A program made the translations under genes and the position numbers. From Planctomycetaceae bacterium (GTDB lineage: Bacteria > Planctomycetota > Planctomycetia > Pirellulales > Pirellulaceae): 5,597 bases of DNA. Where the stretch lies: assembly GCA_024642765.1 (NCBI GenBank), contig JAHEAM010000276.1, forward strand, positions 1 to 5,597, in the 5' to 3' direction. This document shows, in pieces, positions 1 through 5,597 of the stretch (its first letter is position 1; every line of letters begins with the position of its first letter). The notes under the pieces are model-generated. The model searched no databases. It had not been told where the DNA came from and saw only the letters and a program-made list of their open reading frames with translations.

Positions 1-315
1 GTCAGCTCCTTGGTGGGCTCGCCGTTCTTGACGTAATAACCTTTTGCGAACTCGCGGTACTTGATCAGCACGGTCGAAATAGTCGCCATTGGATCACCCA
101 GCCGTTTTCGTTCCGCTTTCCTGACGGCACTGGCAGTATTGGTAGCCAGCCAGCGATCAATTAGGCGCTGATATTCAGCGTGTCTTTCCGGCGATTCATA
201 CTCGCCAAGATAATGGTCTTTACCGATAATGGTCTTTACCATTGAGACGGACGACCGCGCAGCCGGACCTTTTGTGGTGACAATACGAAGGTACTCTGCG
301 TTTGTGATGAGACAT
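1..315 (-). pseudogene. Tyrosine-recombinase-like integrase, N-terminal part, frameshifted and cut by the window edge
   Basis: Reading leftward from ATG 313-315, frame one gives MSHHKRRVPSYCHHKRSG, then CAVVRLNGKDHY, then R and a stop at 220-222: only 31 codons. The other frame, open from about ATG 240-242 to the window edge, continues GKDHYLGEYESPERHAEYQR, then LIDRWLATNT, and later YREFAKGYYVKNGEPTKEL. Joined, these match my memory of the N-terminus of site-specific integrases common in planctomycetes (basic start, PSY..HK.SG.AVV.LNGKDHYLG, then a helical arm region before the catalytic domain). A GGAG lies 8 nt before the ATG. The break is the 16-bp duplication at 209-240. The catalytic Arg/His/Tyr domain is outside the window, so the recombinase assignment is by N-terminal family likeness only. 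Reinitiation at ATG 240-242 could still produce a shortened protein. Confidence 0.68.
209..240. repeat. Exact 16-bp tandem duplication inside the integrase gene
   Basis: GATAATGGTCTTTACC occurs twice head to tail (209-224 and 225-240) with no mismatch and no extension on either side. Sixteen is not a multiple of three, so the extra copy shifts the minus-strand reading frame and creates the stop at 220-222. With one copy the frame reads RLNGKDHYLGEYESPE without interruption. This shows directly that the duplication is the disabling event. Replication slippage is the likely origin; an assembly or sequencing artefact is the alternative. Confidence 0.95.
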
Positions 316-337
316 GTTTGGTGCTCCAGCTTGATTG

Positions 338-353
338 CTCCGTAATTACGGAG
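338..353. promoter_or_regulatory. 16-bp perfect palindrome upstream of the integrase start
   Basis: CTCCGTAATTACGGAG equals its own reverse complement over all 16 bases. It lies 22 bp upstream of the integrase ATG on the minus strand, a position where a repressor or the integrase itself could bind. It could be an operator or a recombination-related site. No protein has been linked to it; the symmetry is seen, the role is inferred. Confidence 0.45.
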
Positions 354-365
354 GAAATCCAAGTT

Positions 366-397
366 GAAAAACCGCACTGCCACTAATTAGCAGGTGC
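366..397 (-). terminator. Candidate intrinsic terminator after the tRNA-Arg gene
   Basis: On the minus strand GCACCTGC (390-397) can pair with GCAGTGC (374-380), giving seven base pairs with one bulged C and a nine-base loop. Two G residues and then five T residues (367-371) follow. Stem plus T-run, about 36 nt beyond the tRNA 3' end, suits a rho-independent terminator that separates the tRNA from the integrase. The bulge makes it moderate evidence. A competing six-pair hairpin (397-402 with 406-411) overlaps its outer edge. Confidence 0.45.
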
Positions 398-432
398 GCG
401 TATGTTACGCGTTCGTAAAGACTTAGAAAAAG

Positions 433-506
<74 letters not shown>

Positions 507-525
507 CTTTTAATCCAAGGTCTAA

Positions 526-554
526 AATGTATACCGATTCGACTGTTTGTTCAA
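526..554 (-). promoter_or_regulatory. Candidate sigma-70-type promoter of tRNA-Arg
   Basis: Minus strand TTGAAC (549-554) and TACATT (526-531) are separated by exactly 17 bp, each matching the consensus at four of six positions. The -10 ends about 19 bp before the mature tRNA 5' end, leaving a short leader for RNase P to remove. It sits in the 100-bp gap behind accC, so the tRNA need not depend on read-through from the acc genes. Confidence 0.5.
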
Positions 555-606
555 GGCGGGTTTGGAGCCAACATTCTAGCAAAAACAGAGTAACCATATT
601 GCTGTC

Positions 607-1962
607 TTATGATTTTGGCGAAGCCAAGAGGACGCGTTCGACCCACTTGGTATCAACGCGGCCATTGATAAAGTCAGGGTGACGCAAAATCGTTTGCTGG
701 AATTCACTCGTAGTCTTGATGCCCTTGACGCGAATTTCCTTCAGGCAGCGAACCATACATTCGATCGCTTCGTCGCGGGTCGACTGGTGCACAATCAGTT
801 TGCCAATCATCGAATCGTAATAGGGCGGCACTGTATAGCCTGCATGTGTATGTGAGTCCCAGCGCACGCCATAGCCACCCGGCACGAACATGCTTTCGAT
901 CGTTCCTGGCGATGGTTGAAAGTTCTTGGTTGGGTCTTCAGCGTTGATTCGACATTCGATTGCCGCTCCACGGCAAACAATGTCTTTTTGAGTGAACGGA
1001 AGCTTGTCACCTGCAGCAACATGAATTTGTTGCTTGATCAGATCAATTCCAGTTACCATTTCTGTCACCGGATGTTCGACTTGAATCCGGGCATTCACTT
1101 CGATGAAATAGAAGTTGTTGTCTTGATCGACAATAAATTCGACGGTTCCGGCGTTGTAATAACTGGCTTCCTTGATCAATCGAACGGCTGACTCGCAAAG
1201 AGCCTTGCGAACTTTCGCAGGCAACGTCGATGAAGGGCTTTCTTCGATTAATTTTTGGTGTCGGCGTTGCGTCGAGCAATCGCGTTCCCAAAGATGACAA
1301 ACGTTGCCGTGTTGGTCAGCAATGATTTGAACTTCGACGTGTCGAGGTTTGTCGATGAATTTTTCGAGATAAACGCCAGAGTTGCCGAATGCCGCTTGGG
1401 CCTCCGCCATCGCTTGTTCGATGGCCGACTCGAACATTGTTTCATCGGTGGCAATTCGCATGCCTTTGCCGCCGCCGCCGGCCGTGGCCTTGATCAAGAC
1501 AGGAAAGCCGATTTCTTTTGCGGCCTTGAGTCCTTCTTCAGTACTGTCGATCAAACCAGCCGAGCCTGGAACGACAGGCACTTTGGCTTTCGTGGCCATG
1601 GACCGAGCGGTGTTTTTATCACCGAGTTTTTCCATCGCCTCGGGCGATGGTCCGATGAATTCGATATCAGAGCCTCGGCAGACTTCGTTGAAGTGAGCGT
1701 TTTCGGACAGAAAACCAAAGCCAGGATGAATGGCCTCGGCGCCGCTGACTTCGGCCGCTGCGATGATCTCGCGGATCTTAAGATAACTATCTGCGCTTTT
1801 CGGTCCGCCCAAACAATAGGCTTCGTCTGCCAGCTCAACGTAACTCGCATTTCGATCGGCTTCGGAAAAAACGGCGACCGTTTCAATGCCTAACTCTTTA
1901 CAGGCCCGCATGATTCGAAGGGCAATTTCACCGCGATTGGCAATTAAGATTCGATTGAACAT
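607..1962 (-). CDS. accC: Biotin carboxylase subunit of acetyl-CoA carboxylase
   Basis: AccC uses ATP and bicarbonate to carboxylate the biotin on AccB, the first half-reaction of acetyl-CoA carboxylase, in the cytoplasm, feeding fatty acid synthesis. The 451 residues match the usual length (E. coli about 449). The N-terminal domain begins ILIANRGEIALRI and carries HPGFGFLSEN (79-88). The ATP-grasp domain has K116, K158, the glycine-rich loop AGGGGKGMR (161-169), RDCSTQRRHQK ending at K237, and the catalytic stretch FIEVNARIQVEHPVTE with E288, N290, R292 and E296. The C-terminal domain has ECRINAEDP including R338. Position 291 is Ala where E. coli has Thr. The start fits the family N-terminus, but no clear Shine-Dalgarno sequence precedes it. 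It follows accB by 65 bp, probably in one transcript. Function is near certain; a role with another biotin carrier cannot be excluded but the neighbour argues for AccB. Confidence 0.97.
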   Translation of the reverse strand: MFNRILIANRGEIALRIMRACKELGIETVAVFSEADRNASYVELADEAYCLGGPKSADSYLKIREIIAAAEVSGAEAIHPGFGFLSENAHFNEVCRGSDIEFIGPSPEAMEKLGDKNTARSMATKAKVPVVPGSAGLIDSTEEGLKAAKEIGFPVLIKATAGGGGKGMRIATDETMFESAIEQAMAEAQAAFGNSGVYLEKFIDKPRHVEVQIIADQHGNVCHLWERDCSTQRRHQKLIEESPSSTLPAKVRKALCESAVRLIKEASYYNAGTVEFIVDQDNNFYFIEVNARIQVEHPVTEMVTGIDLIKQQIHVAAGDKLPFTQKDIVCRGAAIECRINAEDPTKNFQPSPGTIESMFVPGGYGVRWDSHTHAGYTVPPYYDSMIGKLIVHQSTRDEAIECMVRCLKEIRVKGIKTTSEFQQTILRHPDFINGRVDTKWVERVLLASPKS

Positions 1963-2027
1963 TCGTTGTCAACTATTGGACTTCAATGAGTAGATTCGAA
2001 ACAAAACGTTGTCGGAAAACTTGGCGA

Positions 2028-2525
2028 CTACGAAGGGATGACTTTGAAAAGAGGTCGATTGACGTCAACCGCTTCTTCTTCTTTGACTAACGTCGCAGCA
2101 ATTTTCCCCGAAACACCGGCCGGGATTTCGTTGAATGTTTTCATAGCCTCGACAATACATACGATTGTTTCTGGCGTGACGGTATCGCCTACTTTTACAA
2201 ACGATGCGGCAGTCGGCTTCGGTCGTGAATAATAGGTTCCAATAATCGGGCTCTTAATGTAGATCGCTTTGTCGTCTTCGATGGGCTTGGCTACTGGAGC
2301 CGAAGTGCTTTGAGCTGCTGGAGACGCTTGTGCTGTCTGAGCTGCGGCGGGCATTGATGGCATCGCAAACACATTCGCTTGCTCGCCGCCCTTGCGCAAC
2401 TTGATTCGTTTGTCCGATTGTCGCAGGTCAATGACGTTCAGCTCATGCTCGTTCATTAATTCAATAAGTTGTCGAATCCGCGCAACTTCAAATACATTTG
2501 GATCCGACTCAGGTTCTTTCGCCAT
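2028..2525 (-). CDS. accB: Biotin carboxyl carrier protein of acetyl-CoA carboxylase
   Basis: AccB carries the biotin that AccC carboxylates and that the carboxyltransferase (AccA/AccD, not in this window) discharges onto acetyl-CoA. The 165 residues are close to E. coli's 156. Residues 12-46 form the conserved N-terminal helix and strand (VARIRQLIELMNEHELNVID). Residues 52-82 are an Ala/Pro/Gln/Ser-rich flexible linker. The biotinyl domain spans about 86-165, with SPIIGTYYSRP and the biotin acceptor in VEAMKTFNEI, K129. The residue after the lysine is Thr, not the usual Met. Start choice is supported by GGGAGAG about 9 nt ahead of the ATG. It heads the accB-accC unit and faces the lepB-lptB unit across a 309-bp control region. 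Confidence 0.96.
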   Translation of the reverse strand: MAKEPESDPNVFEVARIRQLIELMNEHELNVIDLRQSDKRIKLRKGGEQANVFAMPSMPAAAQTAQASPAAQSTSAPVAKPIEDDKAIYIKSPIIGTYYSRPKPTAASFVKVGDTVTPETIVCIVEAMKTFNEIPAGVSGKIAATLVKEEEAVDVNRPLFKVIPS

Positions 2526-2559
2526 CTTTGTTCTCTCCCGATGAGGTTGTATCTCGATG

Positions 2560-2578
2560 ATGAGCTTCTTGGGCTCAT
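2560..2578 (-). promoter_or_regulatory. Stem-loop in the accB leader
   Basis: ATGAGC (2560-2565) and GCTCAT (2573-2578) are perfect inverted repeats around a seven-base loop, 35-53 nt ahead of the accB start codon. In the transcript this gives a six-pair hairpin. It has no following T-run, so it is not a terminator. It may only protect the 5' end or shape translation; known accB control in E. coli is autoregulatory, but no specific mechanism can be read here. Confidence 0.3.
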
Positions 2579-2590
2579 GATTGCGGTTTT

Positions 2591-2599
2591 TCTATAGCA
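2591..2599 (-). promoter_or_regulatory. Weak extended -10 element, possible accB promoter
   Basis: Minus strand TGCTATAGA contains a TG-n extension and a hexamer matching TATAAT at four of six positions. A good -35 match TTGAGA (2617-2622) lies upstream but at 20 bp spacing, too far for a standard pair. Predicted start near 2584 would give a leader of roughly 60 nt containing the stem-loop at 2560-2578. Confidence 0.3.
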
Positions 2600-2665
2600 C
2601 GATATGGTACCCATTTTCTCAATTTTCGAAAACCATACAAAGGGCCCAGAATTTGAGTCGAACAG

Positions 2666-2720
2666 TGACGGTTACGCCGTTTTGCTGTCTGCGACCTAGT
2701 GGAATTTTGGCGTAATGTCA
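2666..2720. repeat. Spaced imperfect inverted repeat, candidate regulator site
   Basis: The left arm TGACGGTTACGCC (2666-2678) and the reverse complement of the right arm (2709-2720), TGACATTACGCC, agree except that GG in one stands where A is in the other. Thirty bases separate the arms. The repeat sits between the candidate leftward and rightward promoters. It could be two binding sites of one regulator in opposite orientation, or a long-loop hairpin. Symmetry is seen; regulation is inferred. Confidence 0.45.
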
Positions 2721-2757
2721 GAAATCGATTCACATAGGCTCGAAGTCGTGTTTCCGG

Positions 2758-2763
2758 TATAAT
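2758..2763 (+). promoter_or_regulatory. lepB: Consensus -10 element, likely lepB-lptB promoter
   Basis: A perfect TATAAT lies 71 bp before the lepB start codon. The expected -35 position (about 2735-2740, TAGGCT) matches poorly, so the promoter may need an activator or be weak. Start of transcription would fall near 2770, inside the dyad at 2764-2778. Confidence 0.45.
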
Positions 2764-2778
2764 CCTCAAGGCTTGAGG
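2764..2778. promoter_or_regulatory. 15-bp dyad overlapping the predicted lepB transcription start
   Basis: CCTCAAG and CTTGAGG are perfect inverted repeats around one central G, beginning directly after the TATAAT. A site here would block RNA polymerase, as an operator does. As RNA it could form a short five-pair hairpin, and TTTGTTT follows, so an early-termination role is a second option. Confidence 0.4.
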
Positions 2779-2834
2779 TTTGTTTCCCAAGCAGCCTAAG
2801 AAATCGAAACGCGCCTAATAGATTAACGAATCTG

Positions 2835-4619
2835 ATGTCAAATAAACGCCGAAAAAAACGTGCTTACGAAGTCGAGTTGGAAAACACCCCGAAACCCGAA
2901 GTCGATTATCCGTCAACATTTGTGGGGCCCGTATTTGACTTTTTCAATCGAAGGGGTGTTCGGGAGACGATTGAATCCATCGTGATTGCTGTTGTATTGG
3001 CGATGGTATTCAGAACGTTTGGGGCTGAGGCCTATATTATCCCTACAGGATCGATGGCTCCAACACTCCAGGGCCAGCATATGGACGTTGTCTGCGATCA
3101 ATGCGGGTACCGTTATCGGGCTGGAGCGAGCGAAGACAACACAACGATTCCTGCCAATTTGCGTCGGCGTATTTTGGAAACCCAGTGTCCGTTTTGTCGT
3201 TCCGAACTGGTGATGAACAAGAATAAAGACGCGGATCACGTTTCCAATAACGGGGATCGGATTGTTGTCAATAAGTTCATTTATGACTTTCGCAATCCTG
3301 ATCGCTTCGACGTGATTGTTTTCAAAGACCCGAATAATGGTAAGGTCAATTTTATCAAACGACTCGTCGGATTGCCCAATGAGGACTTGATTATCGAAAA
3401 CGGTGATGTTTTTGTGCTCAATAAGGATCTGAACGCACCCGTTCGTCGAAAGATTGTTCGTAAGCCGCCTGAAAAACTCCGCGCAATGCTGCAAGTTGTA
3501 GACGATACGGATTATGTAGCCCAAGAACTTGTCGATCACAATTGGCCTGCACGTTGGCAAGCCTGGGGGCGATCCGCCAGCGATTGGGAAACCGGTCGCG
3601 ACAAAGGCAAATACAAATTCTCCCTAACCAATACCGAAACAAAAACTTATTTGCGATATCGCCATTTAGTCCCAGAGCAATCCGATTGGGACAAGATTGA
3701 AAACGGTAAGCCTGTTTCGTTAGAACCCATTAGAATCCTCGGTCGACTCATTGGCGATTATTATTGTTATAACTCTAGGCTGGTTTCGGGGTTAGCCAAT
3801 GACGCTCCTCAAAAGGCGGAAAGCCCAGAGAATCATTGGGTTGGCGACTTGGGCTTAGAGGTAAATGTAAAAGTCGAGTCGAATTCCGGCAAGTTGTACT
3901 TGGATCTTGTAGAAGGTGGGGTTCATTTTGAGTTGGCCGTCGATTTAAGCAACGGACAAGCAGAACTTTCAAATTCTGGGGGGTATCCCTTTTCTGATAA
4001 CGCGGGAGCTCCCATCGCCACACCGCTTGCGGAAACTCCGATCAAAGGCAGTGGTGACTACGATATTTTGTTCACCAATTGTGATGATCAATTACGCCTG
4101 TGGGTCAACGGAAAACACGTAAAGTTTAGCGGCAGTTGCTATTTGCCTGCGGGTCGAGTGAATCCAAAATGGTCTGAAACGGATGCCGGCGATGCGGAAC
4201 CTGCTGGGGTTTCCGCGACAGGTGCGGATGTTGAATTTTCACGATTGCGGATCTTTCGAGATATTTATTACAGTTCCGTTTTGGGCAGAGGCAAGTACCC
4301 ACAAAATGAAACCGAATTGCCACCGGCGAAAATCCAAACCGTAATGCGAAATCCAAAGGTCTGGGAGGCGAAACAAGGGCTCGAAGTTTTCAACGCTCGT
4401 TTTCGCGAAGACACACCAATGTTTACCCTAGAAGAAAATCAATTTTTGCCCATGGGTGATAATAGTCCCGAGAGTAGCGACGGAAGGATTTGGAACGGGC
4501 CACATTTTTTGCCAGGCGAGCTATTGATTGGGCGAGCGCTGTTTGTTTATTGGCCACACTCGAAAAACAAACCAATTCCCTATTTTCCAAATTTCGAACG
4601 AATGGGGCCAATTCGATAG
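2835..4619 (+). CDS. lepB: Signal peptidase I with zinc-ribbon-like and beta-sandwich-like insertions
   Basis: LepB cleaves signal peptides from exported proteins on the outer face of the inner membrane, using a Ser/Lys pair. A basic N-terminus (MSNKRRKKRA) precedes one membrane segment at about 47-66, predicting a cytoplasmic start and an external body. Catalytic boxes are present: PTGSMAPTL with Ser73, GDRIVVNKF (140-148), FIKRLVGLPNE with Lys175, and MGDNSPESSDGRIW (540-553). The protein is 594 residues against 324 in E. coli. The excess is in two places. Residues 82-139 split the first two boxes and hold C87-x2-C90 and C118-x2-C121. Residues about 195-500 split the last two and include a Trp-rich part and a strand-rich part (about 335-480, with DYDILFTNCDDQLRLWVNGK) resembling LamG/concanavalin-like folds. 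No Shine-Dalgarno is visible before the ATG. It is followed by lptB after 22 bp. The peptidase call is firm; the insert folds are inferred. Confidence 0.93.
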   Translation: MSNKRRKKRAYEVELENTPKPEVDYPSTFVGPVFDFFNRRGVRETIESIVIAVVLAMVFRTFGAEAYIIPTGSMAPTLQGQHMDVVCDQCGYRYRAGASEDNTTIPANLRRRILETQCPFCRSELVMNKNKDADHVSNNGDRIVVNKFIYDFRNPDRFDVIVFKDPNNGKVNFIKRLVGLPNEDLIIENGDVFVLNKDLNAPVRRKIVRKPPEKLRAMLQVVDDTDYVAQELVDHNWPARWQAWGRSASDWETGRDKGKYKFSLTNTETKTYLRYRHLVPEQSDWDKIENGKPVSLEPIRILGRLIGDYYCYNSRLVSGLANDAPQKAESPENHWVGDLGLEVNVKVESNSGKLYLDLVEGGVHFELAVDLSNGQAELSNSGGYPFSDNAGAPIATPLAETPIKGSGDYDILFTNCDDQLRLWVNGKHVKFSGSCYLPAGRVNPKWSETDAGDAEPAGVSATGADVEFSRLRIFRDIYYSSVLGRGKYPQNETELPPAKIQTVMRNPKVWEAKQGLEVFNARFREDTPMFTLEENQFLPMGDNSPESSDGRIWNGPHFLPGELLIGRALFVYWPHSKNKPIPYFPNFERMGPIR

Positions 4620-4630
4620 AGTTCATCAAC

Positions 4631-4636
4631 AGGAGG
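4631..4636 (+). promoter_or_regulatory. lptB: Strong Shine-Dalgarno that fixes the lptB start
   Basis: AGGAGG lies 5 nt before ATG 4642. The same frame is open further upstream to an ATG at 4528 inside lepB, but the ribosome site and the family N-terminus both favour 4642. It is the best ribosome-binding site in the window, in contrast to accC and lepB, which show none. Confidence 0.85.
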
Positions 4637-4641
4637 TTGCG

Positions 4642-5520
4642 ATGACTATTTTGCAGGCTGAGGGATTAGTGAAGCGCTTTGCGCGGCGAACTGTCGTTGA
4701 TGGTGTCACGCTCGAGGTTTCGGATGGTGAGGTCATTGGTCTGTTAGGACCCAATGGCGCTGGCAAGACAACGACATTTCGAATGATTTGCGGGATGACC
4801 AAACCCGATCAAGGTCGCGTTATGCTGCATGGCGAGGACGTGACGACTTGGCCCATGTATGTTCGAGCAAAAAAGGGTGGCATGGGTTACCTGCCCCAGC
4901 AATCGAGTGTCTTTGGGAAGTTGTCAGCAGAAGACAACTTGCGCGGCATCATGCAACTTTTAGGGATGAACGCCAAACAGCAGCGTACACGAACCGATGA
5001 GCTGCTTGAGCAATTCAAAATCACACACATTCGAAAAACTGCTGCCGGCAGTCTGTCTGGTGGAGAACGTCGACGTCTTGAGATCGCTCGCTGCCTGATC
5101 TCAAATCCAAAGATCATTATGCTCGACGAACCCTTCGCGGGAATCGATCCAGTGACGGTACAGAATATTCAAACGATAATCCGCGAGTTGGCGAGTGCCG
5201 GTATTTCCATTTTGATTACCGATCATGCAGCAAGGGAGATTTTGCAAATCACGGATCGTACATACGTTGTCAGTGACGGAAATATTTTGTGTAGCGGCAC
5301 AACGCAGGAAATTATCGAACACGACGAGGTTAGGCGCAAGTACCTGGGGCAAATCGATGTTGCCAGTATTGGAAAGCCGATAAAACTGAGTACAGATGTT
5401 ACTGCTACCCAAAAAATGCCAGAGAAAAAAACGCCGAAAATAGTCTTGAGTCAAAGTCAAATTCGGGAGGCCTTGCACGCTGCCGCGCCATTTCACGTGT
5501 CGGATATCGACGACCGCTAG
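4642..5520 (+). CDS. lptB: LPS export ABC transporter ATP-binding protein
   Basis: LptB is the cytoplasmic ATPase that, with LptF and LptG, drives lipopolysaccharide from the inner membrane across the periplasm. The 292-residue protein has Walker A GPNGAGKTT (36-44, K42), Q-loop in GYLPQQ (Q86), signature LSGGERRR (138-145), Walker B IIMLDEP with E163, and H-loop ITDHAARE (H195). GYLPQ.SSVF.KLS..DNL, LSGGERRR.EIAR and LDEPFAGIDP follow the LptB subfamily rather than a generic ABC protein. It ends about 50 residues later than E. coli LptB (241): after RRKYLGQ (231-237) comes a polar tail, including EKKTPK (261-266), that I do not recognise. It is cotranscribed with lepB on spacing grounds. The partners LptF, LptG, LptC and LptA are not in the window, so the substrate is inferred from subfamily. 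Confidence 0.92.
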   Translation: MTILQAEGLVKRFARRTVVDGVTLEVSDGEVIGLLGPNGAGKTTTFRMICGMTKPDQGRVMLHGEDVTTWPMYVRAKKGGMGYLPQQSSVFGKLSAEDNLRGIMQLLGMNAKQQRTRTDELLEQFKITHIRKTAAGSLSGGERRRLEIARCLISNPKIIMLDEPFAGIDPVTVQNIQTIIRELASAGISILITDHAAREILQITDRTYVVSDGNILCSGTTQEIIEHDEVRRKYLGQIDVASIGKPIKLSTDVTATQKMPEKKTPKIVLSQSQIREALHAAAPFHVSDIDDR

Positions 5521-5597
5521 CGGAAATTTGAAAGCGTTGCGATCGTTGCGAATTACAACTACTATCCGCAAGAAAATTTTTGCATGATGACGGCGAA
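5521..5597. other. Region downstream of lptB, no supported gene
   Basis: These 77 bases contain an 8-base direct repeat CGTTGCGA at 5535-5542 and 5544-5551, and a weak five-pair inverted repeat (TTGCG 5546-5550 with CGCAA 5567-5571) followed by T residues at 5577-5581, which might act as a poor terminator. Two adjacent ATG codons at 5584 and 5587 open a frame to the window edge (MMTA), but no ribosome site precedes them. The stretch is too short to decide whether a third plus-strand gene begins here. Confidence 0.35.

Larger units (their letters stand above)
2526..2834. other. Divergent intergenic control region between accB and lepB
   Basis: These 309 bases separate two oppositely directed gene pairs and must contain the start signals for both. 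I see an accB leader hairpin, a weak leftward promoter, a 10-bp palindrome TTTTCGAAAA (2623-2632), a spaced inverted repeat, a rightward TATAAT, and a 15-bp dyad; the main ones are entered separately. A 71-codon minus-strand reading frame crosses it but has no recognisable protein features and runs through both the symmetries and the promoter, so I regard it as chance. Confidence 0.7.

Noticed and set aside
580..606. Possible terminator behind accC (ACAG...CTGT followed by T residues)
   Set aside because: Only a four-pair stem with a long loop; too weak to claim.
1255..1893. Plus-strand 212-codon reading frame opposite accC
   Set aside because: It lies wholly inside a clearly conserved gene, shows no family motif, and reflects the codon bias of accC read backwards.
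2575..2790. Minus-strand 71-codon reading frame in the accB-lepB gap
   Set aside because: No ribosome site or family likeness, and it crosses the TATAAT, the dyad and the inverted repeat, which better explain the region.
2913..3560. Minus-strand 215-codon reading frame opposite lepB
   Set aside because: No recognisable domain; overlaps the conserved peptidase boxes on the other strand.
4528..4641. Upstream extension of lptB to an ATG inside lepB
   Set aside because: The added residues do not fit the LptB N-terminus and the strong AGGAGG precedes the ATG at 4642.
5101..5571. Minus-strand 156-codon reading frame opposite the lptB 3' half
   Set aside because: Overlaps the Walker B and H-loop coding region; no protein features of its own.

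Overview
The window looks like chromosomal DNA of a planctomycete, probably close to the Pirellulaceae. Three things point that way: the leftmost gene fragment has the N-terminal signature of an integrase family I know from planctomycetes; the signal peptidase I is about 590 residues long, with two large insertions; and an LptB-type ATPase implies a diderm cell envelope. The assignment rests on recalled family patterns, not on a search.

Layout. Positions 1-606 form a leftward-reading accessory edge. It holds the start of a tyrosine-recombinase-like integrase gene (start codon at 315, running off the left end), a 16-bp perfect palindrome in front of it, a likely terminator, and a tRNA-Arg(ACG) gene (433-506) with its own candidate promoter. 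The integrase is broken by an exact 16-bp tandem duplication (209-240); removing one copy restores a perfect family-like reading frame. Positions 607-2525 carry accC and accB on the minus strand, transcribed accB then accC. They encode biotin carboxylase and biotin carboxyl carrier protein, two of the acetyl-CoA carboxylase parts. Positions 2526-2834 are a divergent intergenic region with promoter-like elements and several dyad symmetries. Positions 2835-5520 carry lepB and lptB on the plus strand, 22 bp apart and almost certainly one transcript. The last 77 bases hold no gene I can support.

How the genes fit together. The two divergent units both serve envelope building: AccB and AccC make malonyl-CoA for fatty acids, LepB matures exported proteins, and LptB powers lipopolysaccharide transport to the outer membrane. 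The shared control region contains an imperfect inverted repeat placed between the two candidate promoters, so joint control is possible but unproven.

The most unusual content is (1) the architecture of LepB, with a four-cysteine zinc-ribbon-like insertion and a beta-sandwich-like insertion splitting the normal S26 catalytic boxes, and (2) the freshly broken integrase beside a tRNA gene. I found no CRISPR array, no insertion sequence with recognisable ends and no clearly new multi-gene system.
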